From an uncultured Planctomycetaceae bacterium (GTDB taxonomy: Bacteria; Planctomycetota; Planctomycetia; Planctomycetales; Planctomycetaceae): a stretch of 64,000 bases of DNA. The DNA lies in the NCBI GenBank assembly GCA_943787265.1, contig CALSLT010000022.1:124001-188000 (forward strand). The letters are read 5' to 3'. This document shows positions 1-9,106 of this stretch, piece after piece (positions within the stretch are counted from its first letter, which is position 1; each line of letters opens with the position of its first letter). Under the pieces are notes generated by a model, which saw only the letters and a program-made list of their open reading frames with translations, was not told where the DNA came from and searched no databases. The position numbers and the translations under genes are program-made.

Positions 1-543
1 TGCGGCGCCCAAAGCAGGAATAACTCTTTGCAGCAGCAGATAGTTGACTTCGGAAAAATCGTAGTTTACTTCGTCCGGCGCGGCAGGATCTTTGAAATCT
101 TCCGGGCGGTTGCGTTTGCCTGTCTTCGAGAGAAGGCTGCTGGCGATAGAAGCAGCGTTGTCTGCAGAACCTGATGCAATTTCGGCACCAGTTTCGGATT
201 CAGTCGACTTTGGCTTCTTCTTTTTCCGAGGCGGCGACTCGTCCTCATTGTCGGTAATCACCGGAGCAACGTAACGAGGACGTGGTTCCGGTTCCTGTAC
301 ACTGAAAAAGTCGTCGCCAAAGATTGCGTCCTCTTCCGCTTCTGCCGCAGATTTTGCGGGAGAGTCAGACGTTGAGACCTTCTCGTCGTCATCGCTGAGA
401 AGCACGTCTTCAGAATCACCGTCAGATGCGTCCGGGATAAAGATCTTCTCCTGGCACTTTGGGCACTTTCCTTCAGTCCCTGCGAGCTTGTCCTTGACTT
501 TGAGCGACGCTCCGCAGTGATCACATTCGCAACGAATCGTCAT
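1..543 (-). CDS. zinc-ribbon N-terminal protein, partial (C-terminus beyond window)
   Basis: The reading frame starts at ATG 543-541 and stays open to base 1, so the C-terminal part lies outside the window. The N-terminus has two CxxC knuckles (CDHC at residues 7-10, then CPKC about 20 residues later), a small zinc ribbon of the kind that heads many planctomycete membrane proteins. After it comes a low-complexity acidic/serine stretch rich in Asp, Glu and Ser and a short Lys cluster (about residues 40-130), probably a disordered linker. The visible part has no membrane segment. The function is unknown; the rest of the protein is needed to classify it. It lies downstream of the DUF1559 gene on the same strand but a terminator separates them. 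Confidence 0.7.
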   Translation of the reverse strand, partial: MTIRCECDHCGASLKVKDKLAGTEGKCPKCQEKIFIPDASDGDSEDVLLSDDDEKVSTSDSPAKSAAEAEEDAIFGDDFFSVQEPEPRPRYVAPVITDNEDESPPRKKKKPKSTESETGAEIASGSADNAASIASSLLSKTGKRNRPEDFKDPAAPDEVNYDFSEVNYLLLQRVIPALGAA

Positions 544-584
544 GCCGCGCCTCAACTCTTAATGCGACAGGGAGACTGCCTCTT

Positions 585-620
585 AATAAAGCTGGCAGCA
601 CGGTTCGGCCGTGCTGCCAG
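585..620 (-). terminator. intrinsic terminator after the DUF1559 gene
   Basis: A perfect 12-bp stem (592-603 with 609-620) closes a 5-nt loop. Reading the minus strand, it is followed by a T-rich tail (TTTATT). It sits about 40 bases after the stop of the DUF1559 gene. Confidence 0.75.
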
Positions 621-659
621 AACTTTGCGAATTCAAACTGAAACACTCGTCAGGTTGAT

Positions 660-1796
660 TTACTTAGCGCCGAATTGACCAACGGGGATGCCCGATGCGA
701 TATTGCCGAGATTCTCAAGAATCCGTTCGTTGATGTTTTCATTCAACGAACGCACTGATCCGTCTGCCAGACAGAACTGGGCGAGCCCCGTATGATCGCT
801 GGCCGGAGAACTGTAGTGATCGCCTTTGTTGATTCCGCCGCGAGCCCGATTCAGTGGAGTTGGAGGGATCAGCGACGGTGTGATTGCAGTAGTGAAGAGA
901 GTCGCTGCTCCACCCCAAGCCCACCCATCGCTACTTTTTCGTCGGACATCCAGACCAGCGATCGCTGGCGGTCTGAATTTGGCCATTTCGCCAGCCATGA
1001 TCACATTACTTGTACCGTCACTAATATCTGTCACTCGGACTGAGCTATTCGTGAAGAGTACTCCCATATTCTGACCAGTTTGAGCGAAGAGAATATTGCT
1101 TGGGGCTGCCGACTGAGCGGCAGTCATTGAAAAGACAGATCTTAATACCGAACCGTTGCCTGCGGGCGTTTCCGAACTGTCGTCGATCAGGATTCCAGAG
1201 CCAGCACACCCACCGTAGTCATTGCCACCCTTCGTATAATTGACGTCGACTCTGTAAGTGTTATTGAACTTGATGGAGTCCATATTGCTTCGTCGGGATG
1301 GGCAATAGAACGCAGGAATGTCGTTAAGAATCGCGGGGCCTCCTCCCAAAAGTGGATCCGTCGATGGACAAATCAGAGGAGCAACAGTCCCGTGGAACCA
1401 GACATTCCCATCGCACTCAGCGTAACCTTTGTAGACGTCTGCGTAGTCCATGTATGGAAGGATATGCAACATCCAACTTACACCATGCAGCCCCGAAAGG
1501 TTCAACCCGGTCGGGTCAATTGGTTCCAGTGGGTCGTTGGTCTGCTGCGTAGTGATTCCGGTCGAGTTCAGAAAACGCGACGTAACCATGCCAGGTGGGA
1601 AGACGCCGTGAGCGGTCTGGTAGTTGTGCAGGGCCACGCCGATTTGCTTGAGATGGTTCTGGCACTGGCTGCGGCGTGCGGCTTCGCGAGCCTGCTGGAC
1701 GGCTGGAAGAAGGATGGCGATCAGGATCGCGATGATCGAGATCACGACGAGTAGCTCGATCAGTGTGAACCCGCGGCGAATAGCTCGACGACTCAT
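660..1796 (-). CDS. DUF1559 domain-containing prepilin-like protein
   Basis: The 378-residue protein begins with a basic leader and the type IV prepilin methylation motif ([17 protein letters not shown], residues 9-25), followed by the usual hydrophobic helix and the [20 protein letters not shown] region that marks the large planctomycete DUF1559 family. The C-terminus carries the family's DG-containing motif (FCLADGSVR). The start is supported by GGGAG eight bases upstream of ATG 1796. Family members are exported, pilin-like pseudopilin proteins; their specific role is not established, and they occur in many paralogues per genome. No pilin assembly genes are adjacent. Confidence 0.92.
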   Translation of the reverse strand: MSRRAIRRGFTLIELLVVISIIAILIAILLPAVQQAREAARRSQCQNHLKQIGVALHNYQTAHGVFPPGMVTSRFLNSTGITTQQTNDPLEPIDPTGLNLSGLHGVSWMLHILPYMDYADVYKGYAECDGNVWFHGTVAPLICPSTDPLLGGGPAILNDIPAFYCPSRRSNMDSIKFNNTYRVDVNYTKGGNDYGGCAGSGILIDDSSETPAGNGSVLRSVFSMTAAQSAAPSNILFAQTGQNMGVLFTNSSVRVTDISDGTSNVIMAGEMAKFRPPAIAGLDVRRKSSDGWAWGGAATLFTTAITPSLIPPTPLNRARGGINKGDHYSSPASDHTGLAQFCLADGSVRSLNENINERILENLGNIASGIPVGQFGAK

Positions 1797-1951
1797 GGCA
1801 GATACTCCCGAAGACGGTTTGGGTGAACTCGATCCCAGCCAGACCCGACTTAGTACAGATCAGGAAGAGAATGAATGATAAGGCAGCCGTTAAATTTGCG
1901 AATATTTCGTAAACCCGCCTGAACGATGGTACTTGGCGCCGGATTGAACCG

Positions 1952-2602
1952 TCAACAAGAAACTCGATCAGTTCGACTTCGAACCTCTCGCGCAAGACAC
2001 GTCAGTGCCACTAGATCATAGAGCGAGTGTGCGATCATGAGCGTCACAAGGTTCACTGAGTCGGCAAAGTGGAGCAGGCAACTGAAGTAGAGGCCGATGC
2101 AAAACGCACAGACGGCATAATCGCGGGAGACCCAGTGCAGAACTCCGAACAACAGATTCGGAACAACCAGAGCCACGAGTAATCCGTACGTGCCGAGCCA
2201 ACTCTGCAGCAACCCTCGAAACAGGAGCTCCTCCCCAATTCCCGCGAAGAGCGAAACGACGACCAGCTCTGCAAATGTCACTCTGGCGACCACTGGACCG
2301 AGAAGGTCGCCCGACAACTCCCAGAGTTCACGCAACCTGGCAAACCGGGAGCCGCGTTCCAAGTAGAGGAGGGTGAACATGGGCAAGGTCACGAGAGCAG
2401 CCCCCAGCCAGGTCAGCGGATCAGCCAGGTCCGACTCGGTCAAAGTTGCAGTTGCCGATGCCCCTGTGATGAATTGCCCAGCAAAGGTAACTGCTACGCA
2501 GCCAGCAAACGCTGCGGAGGAGATGCCCAACAGAAAAAAGCGACCGTGTGGCTCGCCGTGGTTAGGTTCGGACTGTGACGGTTCAGTCGCTTCGTCAGGC
2601 AT
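1952..2602 (-). CDS. CPBP family intramembrane metalloprotease
   Basis: A multi-spanning membrane protein with the CPBP/Abi (Rce1-like) motifs in order: EELLFR (residues 124-129, motif 1 EExxxR), FGVLHW (152-157, motif 2 FxxxH) and a third His in IAHSLYD (around 192). The family includes CAAX-prenyl proteases and bacteriocin-immunity proteins; substrates in planctomycetes are unknown. I prefer ATG 2602 as the start. An in-frame TTG at 2635 would add 11 residues, and its nearby GAGGA is too close to be a convincing ribosome site. The length, about 216 residues, is normal for the family. It may be transcribed alone. Confidence 0.85.
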   Translation of the reverse strand: MPDEATEPSQSEPNHGEPHGRFFLLGISSAAFAGCVAVTFAGQFITGASATATLTESDLADPLTWLGAALVTLPMFTLLYLERGSRFARLRELWELSGDLLGPVVARVTFAELVVVSLFAGIGEELLFRGLLQSWLGTYGLLVALVVPNLLFGVLHWVSRDYAVCAFCIGLYFSCLLHFADSVNLVTLMIAHSLYDLVALTCLAREVRSRTDRVSC

Positions 2603-2767
2603 CGAACTGTTCCAGTCCGCAAAATGCCATCGCAAGAATCCTCACAGGTAGACTGGCGATGCCAGACGTGCATGCGGATACAACCGCTCCAACAGATGGT
2701 TGAAGGGAAGTCATCGATTTTCGTTCAACACACGTCGATATCATGAGAAGCCCGCATGGCAGGTGAA

Positions 2768-2972
2768 TTTTTGGTGATCAAGAGCAGACCGGATAACTGC
2801 CCACCTCAGAGCGAAGTGCTCTGACTATCCGGCCAGGTCGCATGGACACGCCCAAAAAGTGACTCTGATTCGCAACACGATTTACTCCCTGAGTTCGACC
2901 GTCCACACCAGTCATGTTCCCGTGATCGCCGTCGTCGTTCTGCCCCCTCGGAACAGCGACGGCGATCTTTTT
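2768..2972 (+). ncRNA. candidate structured small RNA with its own terminator
   Basis: This gene-free stretch lies between two reverse-strand genes but carries a plus-strand fold. Nested helices: 2768-2774 with 2852-2858 (TTTTTGG/CCAAAAA), 2789-2795 with 2826-2832 (CCGGATA/TATCCGG), and 2806-2812 with 2818-2824 (TCAGAGC/GCTCTGA, 5-nt loop). It ends in an 11-bp hairpin (2924-2934 with 2957-2967) followed by five T, an intrinsic terminator with no plus-strand gene upstream to serve. I found no clear promoter at 2640-2760 and no match to the SRP, tmRNA or RNase P signatures I know. A divergent 6S RNA is possible but unproven. Confidence 0.4.
2924..2972 (+). terminator. orphan plus-strand intrinsic terminator
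   Basis: GATCGCCGTCG (2924-2934) pairs perfectly with 2957-2967, with an inner GTTC/GAAC pairing, followed by TTTTT at 2968-2972. The flanking genes are both on the minus strand, so this probably ends the candidate small RNA. Confidence 0.65.
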
Positions 2973-3151
2973 ATGCGCCGAGGCTGTTTCGAGCACGCTG
3001 CGACGGCACTGCTCCCAAACTGGTAATTGAAATATCGAGACAAAATTCAATCGTCAGTTCTTTATTACGAGGCGAAGCATAGAACTGCTCCAAGGCTACG
3101 ACCACAGTCATAGCCAGCGGTCATACCTGAGCCAGGCAGTTTCCCGAAGCG

Positions 3152-3907
3152 TTAAAGCCAGGCAGCGGCTGCGAAGTGTGCGGTCACGATGCCGACTGCG
3201 GCTGCAGCGCCGACTCGGATATTGTCGTCGATGCGAGAATTGACTGACTCGCAGATTGCGGCGAACAGCGTGGCCGTTCCGCCGACAAACAGAGCCACCG
3301 AGAACGAAACGGCTGGGCGGGACTCACCCCAGTAGACCATTGCGGACCAGGGCACGGCGAAGGTCAGGAAGCACAGAAACCCGGCCCAGCTCTTTTGCTT
3401 GTTCCACGGAAGCCGAGGCCCCGGCAGTAGCAGGCCTCCGACGGTCGCGAATCCGTCTCCGAAAGAAATGATCGCCAGTGTCGCCAGGCCAAGCTCAGCG
3501 TGCGCGGGAATCACCATCAGAAGGAAGAATATCGGAACGGTGTAGCCAAGAATGCACGCGGGGTTGCTGGCCTCGTCTCGGCGAGCGATGCGGCGATACT
3601 TAACGGCCGTGGCGATTCCGATTCCGCCAATGATCAATCCCAGCCACGCGCGGCAATCCCACGAAAGCGGATCCTTATGCGGGATGAACCAAAGAATCGT
3701 CGGGAGCAGCCCCGGAAGAATGTGGAGGAGCCGCCGCTTGCACTCCGTGGGCGACATTCGGCCGAAAATCCGAGCTGGATGACTTGCCGCGAGATCGATG
3801 TGCGGAGCGGGGACGACGCCGGCATTCGATCCTGAGGGGGCGTTTTCACCGCGGGCGGCTGCTTGAGCTGCGGCAGAAGTCTTTGTCGTTTGTGCAGAGT
3901 TAGACAT
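3152..3907 (-). CDS. dolichol kinase / phytol kinase-like (CTP-dependent) membrane protein
   Basis: 251 residues. The first 40 are Ala-rich and probably disordered, then several hydrophobic segments. The diagnostic nucleotide-binding motif of the dolichol-kinase/phytol-kinase/phosphatidate-cytidylyltransferase-like superfamily is present: GDGFATVGG (about residues 150-158) followed by KSWAGF (172-177), with a later E220 and DDN (227-229). These enzymes phosphorylate isoprenoid alcohols, usually with CTP, in the membrane. Which alcohol this one uses cannot be told. The next gene on the strand (CPBP protease) is 550 bp away, so it is probably monocistronic. Confidence 0.75.
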   Translation of the reverse strand: MSNSAQTTKTSAAAQAAARGENAPSGSNAGVVPAPHIDLAASHPARIFGRMSPTECKRRLLHILPGLLPTILWFIPHKDPLSWDCRAWLGLIIGGIGIATAVKYRRIARRDEASNPACILGYTVPIFFLLMVIPAHAELGLATLAIISFGDGFATVGGLLLPGPRLPWNKQKSWAGFLCFLTFAVPWSAMVYWGESRPAVSFSVALFVGGTATLFAAICESVNSRIDDNIRVGAAAAVGIVTAHFAAAAWL

Positions 3908-4023
3908 CGGATTCTCGATCTGGCACGAAGCTCAATGTGGCCACGCAGGGGGAAGTCCGTTTCCAACGGTGCAGATTCACTGGAATCGGTATCGGCTACG
4001 CTGGCTGAACCGAATCAGGCAAA

Positions 4024-4051
4024 TTGACAGCCCGATTGAGACTGCTAAAGT
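4024..4051 (+). promoter_or_regulatory. sigma-70-type promoter for the citrate-synthase-like gene
   Basis: TTGACA (4024-4029) and TAAAGT (4046-4051) are separated by 16 bases, about 150 bases before the start codon at 4205. The -35 is consensus and the -10 fair. Confidence 0.45.
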
Positions 4052-4204
4052 CATTCCGCTTGGAGCCGCACGACCACGAAAAGTCGCTCGCGTTCCAATA
4101 ATTTTACTCTGCCGAGGCCACCTGCCGGAGCAGTTCAATCCTCATAAATCTATTTTGGTCAATGTGTTCCGACTTGGACGCATCGCCAGTCTGGCTCGGA
4201 CTTC

Positions 4205-5509
4205 ATGTCTCAGGAAATTCCCGACTTCTACCTCGGAACCCAAATCGACGGAGCGCATCTGAACGCGGAGCAGCTCAATGTGAGGTCAACTGACCTCAAC
4301 GATTTAATCGGTTCTGTCAGTCATACCGAGGCTCTGTTCAACATCCTGCAAGGCCGGCTCCCTTCGGAAGCCGAACGCCGGCTTTTTGATATCGTCCTCG
4401 TCGCCTTTCACGCGGGGTGGGGAGTGCTGCCGCCGACCACGCTTGTACCCAGAATCGTCGCCGGTACCGGAGTCAATACGGCTCAAGCAATGGCAGCCGG
4501 ATTCCTCGCCAGTGGCCCTTACCATGTCGGAGCGATCGAGCACGGCATGAAGCTGTATAAAGCGATCGCCGACGAGTTTCTTGCCACAAACGCGAGCAGT
4601 CCGACTTCTGCAGATGTCGAAAAATTTGCCTTCGACGCAACCGCTCGCCGCATTGAATCCGGAGAGATTCTTGGTGGTTATGGGCATCCTTTGCTTCGAA
4701 AGGATCCCCGTCCCATACACATGCGGAAGCTGATGTGTGAGATGAATGCCGAAGGAATCTATGTCGACATCTATGACGGCGTCGTCAGAGCCATGCTGGA
4801 TAAGAAGAGCGTTGTCCCGAATGTCGACGGCATGACCGGAGCGATCCTGCTGCACCTGGGGTTTCAGGTGGAACACGGAACGGGCCTGTTTCTGCACGCT
4901 CGATCAGCCGCCATGCTGGCACACATCATCGAAGAACAAACCGAGATGCCGTATCAGACGATGCGTCGATTTATGTTCATGCCGATCGCGTTGCCCAAGC
5001 TGTTCAACGCTGACTTCAAGAAGATTAACAAGAAATTCAATGGCCTGAGAGATTCAAAGCTTTTCCAGGCGATCAAGAGTACGGTCAACTCGTCGACCCG
5101 AAAGGCGAAAGAGAAGGCTGCGGCACAGGAGCAGTTGGACCAGCAGCAGATCGAAGAGCACCGTAAAGCTCGATCATCTGCGGCAGTCGACGTTTCAGTC
5201 CTGACAAACGAACCTGGAGCAGAAGATCGAGTCACTCGCCAGAAAGGCTTTGGCGAATCCGACAACATCCCGGATATGGCCGCCGACGAAGGTGTTTTCT
5301 CGGAAGAACTGATCTCAGACTGCTCATCCCCTGAATTGCTGGCGGGAGCGGCCTTCTTCCTTTCCAGTTGTCTGCAATCAATGTCCGACAATGAAGCCGG
5401 AGGGGCAGGCAGTGACCAGAAAGGTAAAACTGAAGCACTGGTCAACTCGGCACTCGAACTCGTCCGCCAGGCGGCTGATACGTCGGGTGGTGGCTCTGAT
5501 TCAGAGTAG
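4205..5509 (+). CDS. citrate synthase / citryl-CoA lyase-like protein with long C-terminal tail
   Basis: Residues about 1-255 are a compact citrate-synthase fold. The three catalytic residues of the family can all be placed: His107 in GPYHVGA, His161 in GYGHPLLRKDPRP (the GxGHxxxxxxDPR motif) and Asp208 in PNVDGMTG. The large domain is shorter than in TCA-cycle citrate synthases, which fits the citryl-CoA-lyase-like/short citrate synthase group. Residues about 260-434 are a Lys/Glu/Gln-rich then Ser/Asp-rich tail not expected in the family. Citryl-CoA or acetyl-CoA plus oxaloacetate chemistry is inferred from the motifs; the direction and substrate are uncertain. It precedes ricT by 57 bases. 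Confidence 0.75.
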   Translation: MSQEIPDFYLGTQIDGAHLNAEQLNVRSTDLNDLIGSVSHTEALFNILQGRLPSEAERRLFDIVLVAFHAGWGVLPPTTLVPRIVAGTGVNTAQAMAAGFLASGPYHVGAIEHGMKLYKAIADEFLATNASSPTSADVEKFAFDATARRIESGEILGGYGHPLLRKDPRPIHMRKLMCEMNAEGIYVDIYDGVVRAMLDKKSVVPNVDGMTGAILLHLGFQVEHGTGLFLHARSAAMLAHIIEEQTEMPYQTMRRFMFMPIALPKLFNADFKKINKKFNGLRDSKLFQAIKSTVNSSTRKAKEKAAAQEQLDQQQIEEHRKARSSAAVDVSVLTNEPGAEDRVTRQKGFGESDNIPDMAADEGVFSEELISDCSSPELLAGAAFFLSSCLQSMSDNEAGGAGSDQKGKTEALVNSALELVRQAADTSGGGSDSE

Positions 5510-5566
5510 CAATTAGGCTGTGCTGAACTCGGTGGCTGTTCACGAGAGACGATAGAAAAGGCAACC

Positions 5567-6535
5567 ATGCCAGATTCATATATTGTGCGATACGGCTCGA
5601 CTCGAACCGTCGCTGAATTCAGCTTCAAAGGTCATCAGCAATTCGACCGGTCTGATTCCGTGCTCGTACGCAGTAGCCGTGGGACAGAATGGGGAGAAGT
5701 CCTCTGTGCTGCTTCGGACGCGACTCGAAAGTACCTCAAAAGCGAAGAGCAGTCGGGGCGGATTCTTCGGGGGGCCGACGACGAGGCCTGGACCAAACGG
5801 GACGAAATGCTGGCTCGCGAGCAGGATGTGTTTAAGCAGGGCCGGGAGATCATTCGCGAGCACAAACTCAACATGAACCTCGTGGATGTTGAGTGCGTCT
5901 TCGGCGGCGAGCGAGTCGTCTTTTACTATCTGGCTGAGCAGCGAGTCGACTTCCGCGAACTTGTGAAAACACTCGCGAGGAAGTTTCAGTCGCGTATCGA
6001 AATGCGGCAAATCGGCGTTCGGGACGAAGCAAAACTGCTCGCCGATTTCGGAGACTGCGGACGCCCAGTCTGCTGCGGAACTCATCTGACCGAGATGCCG
6101 CCTGTCTCGATGAAGATGGCGAAAATGCAGAAGGCGACGCTGGACCCGAACAAGATTTCCGGCCGGTGTGGACGCCTGAAATGTTGCCTGCGTTACGAGT
6201 TCGACACTTACGAAGAATACCGTCGCGAGCTCCCATCGAACGGAACGATCGTCGTTACGAAGGCGGGGCAGGGCAAAGTTGTTGCTCAGGAAATTCTGGC
6301 GAAGAAGGTGCTTGTCATCTACGAAGGTGGGCGAAGGATGATCGTCGATCTTTCGGAAATTCTGACGACGATCAGTTCAAAGAAAGGCGGATCGAACGCT
6401 GGCGGAAAGTCCAAGCCGAAGCAGGACAGTTCACCAGGCTCGCCCAACGCTGAAGGCGGCAACAAGTCGAAGCCGACCGAAGCAACGAAGAACCAGTCGC
6501 CCGGCGATTCAAACCCCGACCGTCAACAATCGTAG
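5567..6535 (+). CDS. ricT: PSP1 domain / RicT (YaaT)-like regulatory iron-sulfur protein
   Basis: 322 residues with a complete PSP1 C-terminal domain. Two Cys clusters typical of RicT are present: GDCGRPVCCG (about residues 164-173) and GRCGRLKCCLRYE (about 198-210). In Bacillus RicT forms, with RicA and RicF, an Fe-S complex that affects RNA processing and development; no RicA/RicF homologue is nearby, which is usual outside Firmicutes. The C-terminal 60 residues (Ser/Lys/Pro-rich) are probably disordered. A small FeoA-domain gene follows at once, so the two are probably co-transcribed. Confidence 0.85.
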   Translation: MPDSYIVRYGSTRTVAEFSFKGHQQFDRSDSVLVRSSRGTEWGEVLCAASDATRKYLKSEEQSGRILRGADDEAWTKRDEMLAREQDVFKQGREIIREHKLNMNLVDVECVFGGERVVFYYLAEQRVDFRELVKTLARKFQSRIEMRQIGVRDEAKLLADFGDCGRPVCCGTHLTEMPPVSMKMAKMQKATLDPNKISGRCGRLKCCLRYEFDTYEEYRRELPSNGTIVVTKAGQGKVVAQEILAKKVLVIYEGGRRMIVDLSEILTTISSKKGGSNAGGKSKPKQDSSPGSPNAEGGNKSKPTEATKNQSPGDSNPDRQQS

Positions 6536-6573
6536 AGCGGGCATTGCCCTCCTGCCCACTGGAAGCTTCCGAC

Positions 6574-6798
6574 GTGCCGATTATCCCTCTCGAACTCCTA
6601 GCGGCTGGCGAACGAGCTCGCATCGCCGAAATCGATGGCGATAACGCCTTCGTGAATCGGTTGAACGAAATGGGGCTTGGCGAGGATGTAGAAATCAAGA
6701 TGGTCCAATCGGGGAGCCCGTGTATCATCGCTCTGGACAATCACCGCCTCAGCTTCCGAGGAGAGGAAGCCGGCATGATCTTCGTAGACACAGACTAA
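6574..6798 (+). CDS. FeoA domain protein
   Basis: A stand-alone FeoA/SH3-like domain of about 75 residues, with the usual LxxLxxGExARI start, the central NEMGLGEDVEI turn and a C-terminal strand. FeoA domains bind FeoB or form the tail of DtxR-type regulators; no feoB is seen here. Two starts are possible: GTG 6574, which begins right at the conserved domain, and TTG 6544, ten residues earlier. It lies less than 40 bases after ricT. Confidence 0.75.
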   Translation: MPIIPLELLAAGERARIAEIDGDNAFVNRLNEMGLGEDVEIKMVQSGSPCIIALDNHRLSFRGEEAGMIFVDTD

Positions 6799-6863
6799 GC
6801 AACCAATCGAGTCGCCGGGGTACTCCCGAATGGCCGACGCGTTGAATTCGGGAATTGAGTCCC

Positions 6864-9095
6864 ATGTCCGTCGCAGCGCCTGCTCAAACTGCAGAGACTC
6901 GGATTCTGCCGATTCGGCGGCGTGCCGACCTTTCGTTCCATGAGCAACACATCGGTGGCACGCGTTACTGGCATGTCAAAGATCCGGTTTCGCTGAGGTA
7001 CTATCAGCTCAGCCCTGAAGAACACGCTGTCTTAATGATGCTCGACGGGACGGTGTCGCTGCAGGAAGTCCGCCGCCGTTTCGAAATCGAGTTTGCTCCG
7101 CAGCGACTTTCGCTGCCGCAGGTGCAGTCTTTTCTCGCAATGTTGCACAGTTCCGGGTTGGTCATTTCCGATTCACCCGGGCAGGCTGAGATTCTTGTCT
7201 CGCGAACTCGTAACGCTCGCAGTCAGCGTCTGCTGAAGCAATTCTCAAATGTGTTGGCGATCAAATTTCGCGGCTTCGACCCACACGGTTTTCTCAACTG
7301 GCTGATACCTCAAACTCGAGTTTTGTTTGCCCCCTGGTGTGTGACTCTGTGCGTCAGTTTTATGTTGGCGGCTGCCGTGCTGGCGGCTGTCCGGATCGAC
7401 ACTTTGCAATCGCGACTTCCACACTTTCACGAATTCTTCGGCGGCACGAATCTAATTCTGTTAGCGGCAACTCTCGCAGTGACGAAAGTGCTGCACGAAC
7501 TCGGCCACGCGGTGTCTTGTCGCCACTTTGGGGGCGAGTGCCACGAAATGGGCGTCATGCTGCTCGTTCTGACTCCGTGCCTGTATTGCAACGTGTCAGA
7601 CGCCTGGATGTTGCCGAGCCGCTGGCAACGCATCGTCATCAGCGCGGCAGGAATCTACATCGAGCTGCTGCTTTCGGCTGTGTGCCTTTTTCTGTGGTGG
7701 TTCTCGGTGCCGGGAGCGTTCAATTCGTTGTGCCTGAACGTCGTTTTCGTTTGCTCCGTCAGCACGCTCCTCTTTAATGGCAATCCGCTGCTCCGTTACG
7801 ACGGGTATTACATCCTCGCCGACCTTGTCGAAATCCCCAATCTTCGCCAGCAGGCCGGAGCACTTTTCCGCAACTGGATGAGCATCTGGTTTCTTGATAC
7901 CGAACTCGCCAATCAGCGATTGCTTCCACAGCGCCGCCGAGCGTTTCTCGCTACCTGGCACGTTTCTTCATGGCTGTATCGACTGTTGGTTGTCTGGGGG
8001 ATCATGTGGTTTGTTCACCGAGTGCTGGATCCTTATGGTCTGGAGCCTCTCGTCGTCGTAATGGCCGCGTTGACCGCCGCCGGAATGTTTCTCTCACCGC
8101 TGATCAGCCTGATAAATCTGCTGACCAGTCCATTCTGGAGCCGAACTGTGAACTGGTCGCGATTTCGAATTCGAACGCTGTTCGTCTTCGGCCTGTTTGT
8201 TGGCGGCCTGATGATCCCCTTCCCATTTTCGGTCAGAAGTCCCGCTGTCATCCGTCCCGAAAAAGCACGCAGCGTGTTTGTGCATCAGGAAGGCACTTTG
8301 TTGTGGGCTGTTTCGCCGGGCGCGGCGGTCGCGGAAGACGAGAAGCTCGCCACGTTTCAGAACCGCTCACTTGACAGCGCGATCGTAAAACTTGAAGGCG
8401 AGATTGCTTTACTCGAGCAACGACTCGAGAACTTCAACAGTCGTCGTCTGCGTGATGGTGACACCGTGGACGCTCTGATTCCGGCCACGCAGGAACGTCT
8501 TCAGGAAAAGAATGACGAGCTGCAGCATCGAGTCGCTGATCGCGAGCGTTTAACTCTGCGGGCCCCGATTGCCGGAGTCGTCATCCCGCCGGCAGCGGTC
8601 ACCAGCTCGAAGGAGCAGACCACGGAGTCGACAGAACTACCTCACTGGAGTGGTTCTCCGCTCGACGACGAAAACCTCGGAACAACGCTCGCCACCGGCA
8701 CGGAACTCTGCTTGATCGGACAACCGGGCCAGTTTGAAGCAATCATCGCCGTTGATCAGGGAGACGTCGAGTTTGTGATTCCCGGTCAACAAGTAGAGCT
8801 GATGATCGACCACGTCCCCGAAGAAATCTTGACAGGCGAAATCGTCGACATCGCGGAAATCGACCTCGACGTGGCGCCGCGAGAACTGATCGAACATGAC
8901 GAGTTCCCAACTCGTCTCGATGCAGACGGAGTGCCTCGCCCATTGGCCACCGCTTACCAGGCACGAGTCCGCCTGGACCCGGTCGCCTCGCAACTCATCG
9001 TACGAGCGACCGGGTTGGCGAAGATTCAATCGCTGCCGCAATTCACCGGGCAGCGACTGATGAGATTCTTCCGTCAGACTTTCCGGTTTCGGTAA
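6864..9095 (+). CDS. PqqD-like / M50 metallopeptidase / HlyD-like membrane protein
   Basis: About 743 residues in three parts. N-terminal residues about 25-110 look like a PqqD/winged-helix peptide-binding domain (LSPEEHAVLMMLDG). The centre is a polytopic membrane segment with the M50 site-2-protease motif HELGH (about residues 211-215, counting from ATG 6864) and the second metal motif NPLLRYDGYYIL about 95 residues later. The C-terminal third has a membrane segment, a coiled coil and a lipoyl/HlyD-like barrel (LRAPIAGVV). This is the planctomycete group annotated as putative peptide zinc metalloprotease, close to YydH-type proteins. ATG 6864 is preferred to TTG 6855. No partner ABC transporter is adjacent. 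Confidence 0.8.
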   Translation: MSVAAPAQTAETRILPIRRRADLSFHEQHIGGTRYWHVKDPVSLRYYQLSPEEHAVLMMLDGTVSLQEVRRRFEIEFAPQRLSLPQVQSFLAMLHSSGLVISDSPGQAEILVSRTRNARSQRLLKQFSNVLAIKFRGFDPHGFLNWLIPQTRVLFAPWCVTLCVSFMLAAAVLAAVRIDTLQSRLPHFHEFFGGTNLILLAATLAVTKVLHELGHAVSCRHFGGECHEMGVMLLVLTPCLYCNVSDAWMLPSRWQRIVISAAGIYIELLLSAVCLFLWWFSVPGAFNSLCLNVVFVCSVSTLLFNGNPLLRYDGYYILADLVEIPNLRQQAGALFRNWMSIWFLDTELANQRLLPQRRRAFLATWHVSSWLYRLLVVWGIMWFVHRVLDPYGLEPLVVVMAALTAAGMFLSPLISLINLLTSPFWSRTVNWSRFRIRTLFVFGLFVGGLMIPFPFSVRSPAVIRPEKARSVFVHQEGTLLWAVSPGAAVAEDEKLATFQNRSLDSAIVKLEGEIALLEQRLENFNSRRLRDGDTVDALIPATQERLQEKNDELQHRVADRERLTLRAPIAGVVIPPAAVTSSKEQTTESTELPHWSGSPLDDENLGTTLATGTELCLIGQPGQFEAIIAVDQGDVEFVIPGQQVELMIDHVPEEILTGEIVDIAEIDLDVAPRELIEHDEFPTRLDADGVPRPLATAYQARVRLDPVASQLIVRATGLAKIQSLPQFTGQRLMRFFRQTFRFR

Positions 9096-9106
9096 TAGCC
9101 TTGTGG

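Noticed and set aside
2778-3050. A 90-codon reverse ORF in the candidate RNA region
   Set aside because: No ribosome site or domain; the DNA there is explained better by nested hairpins and a terminator.
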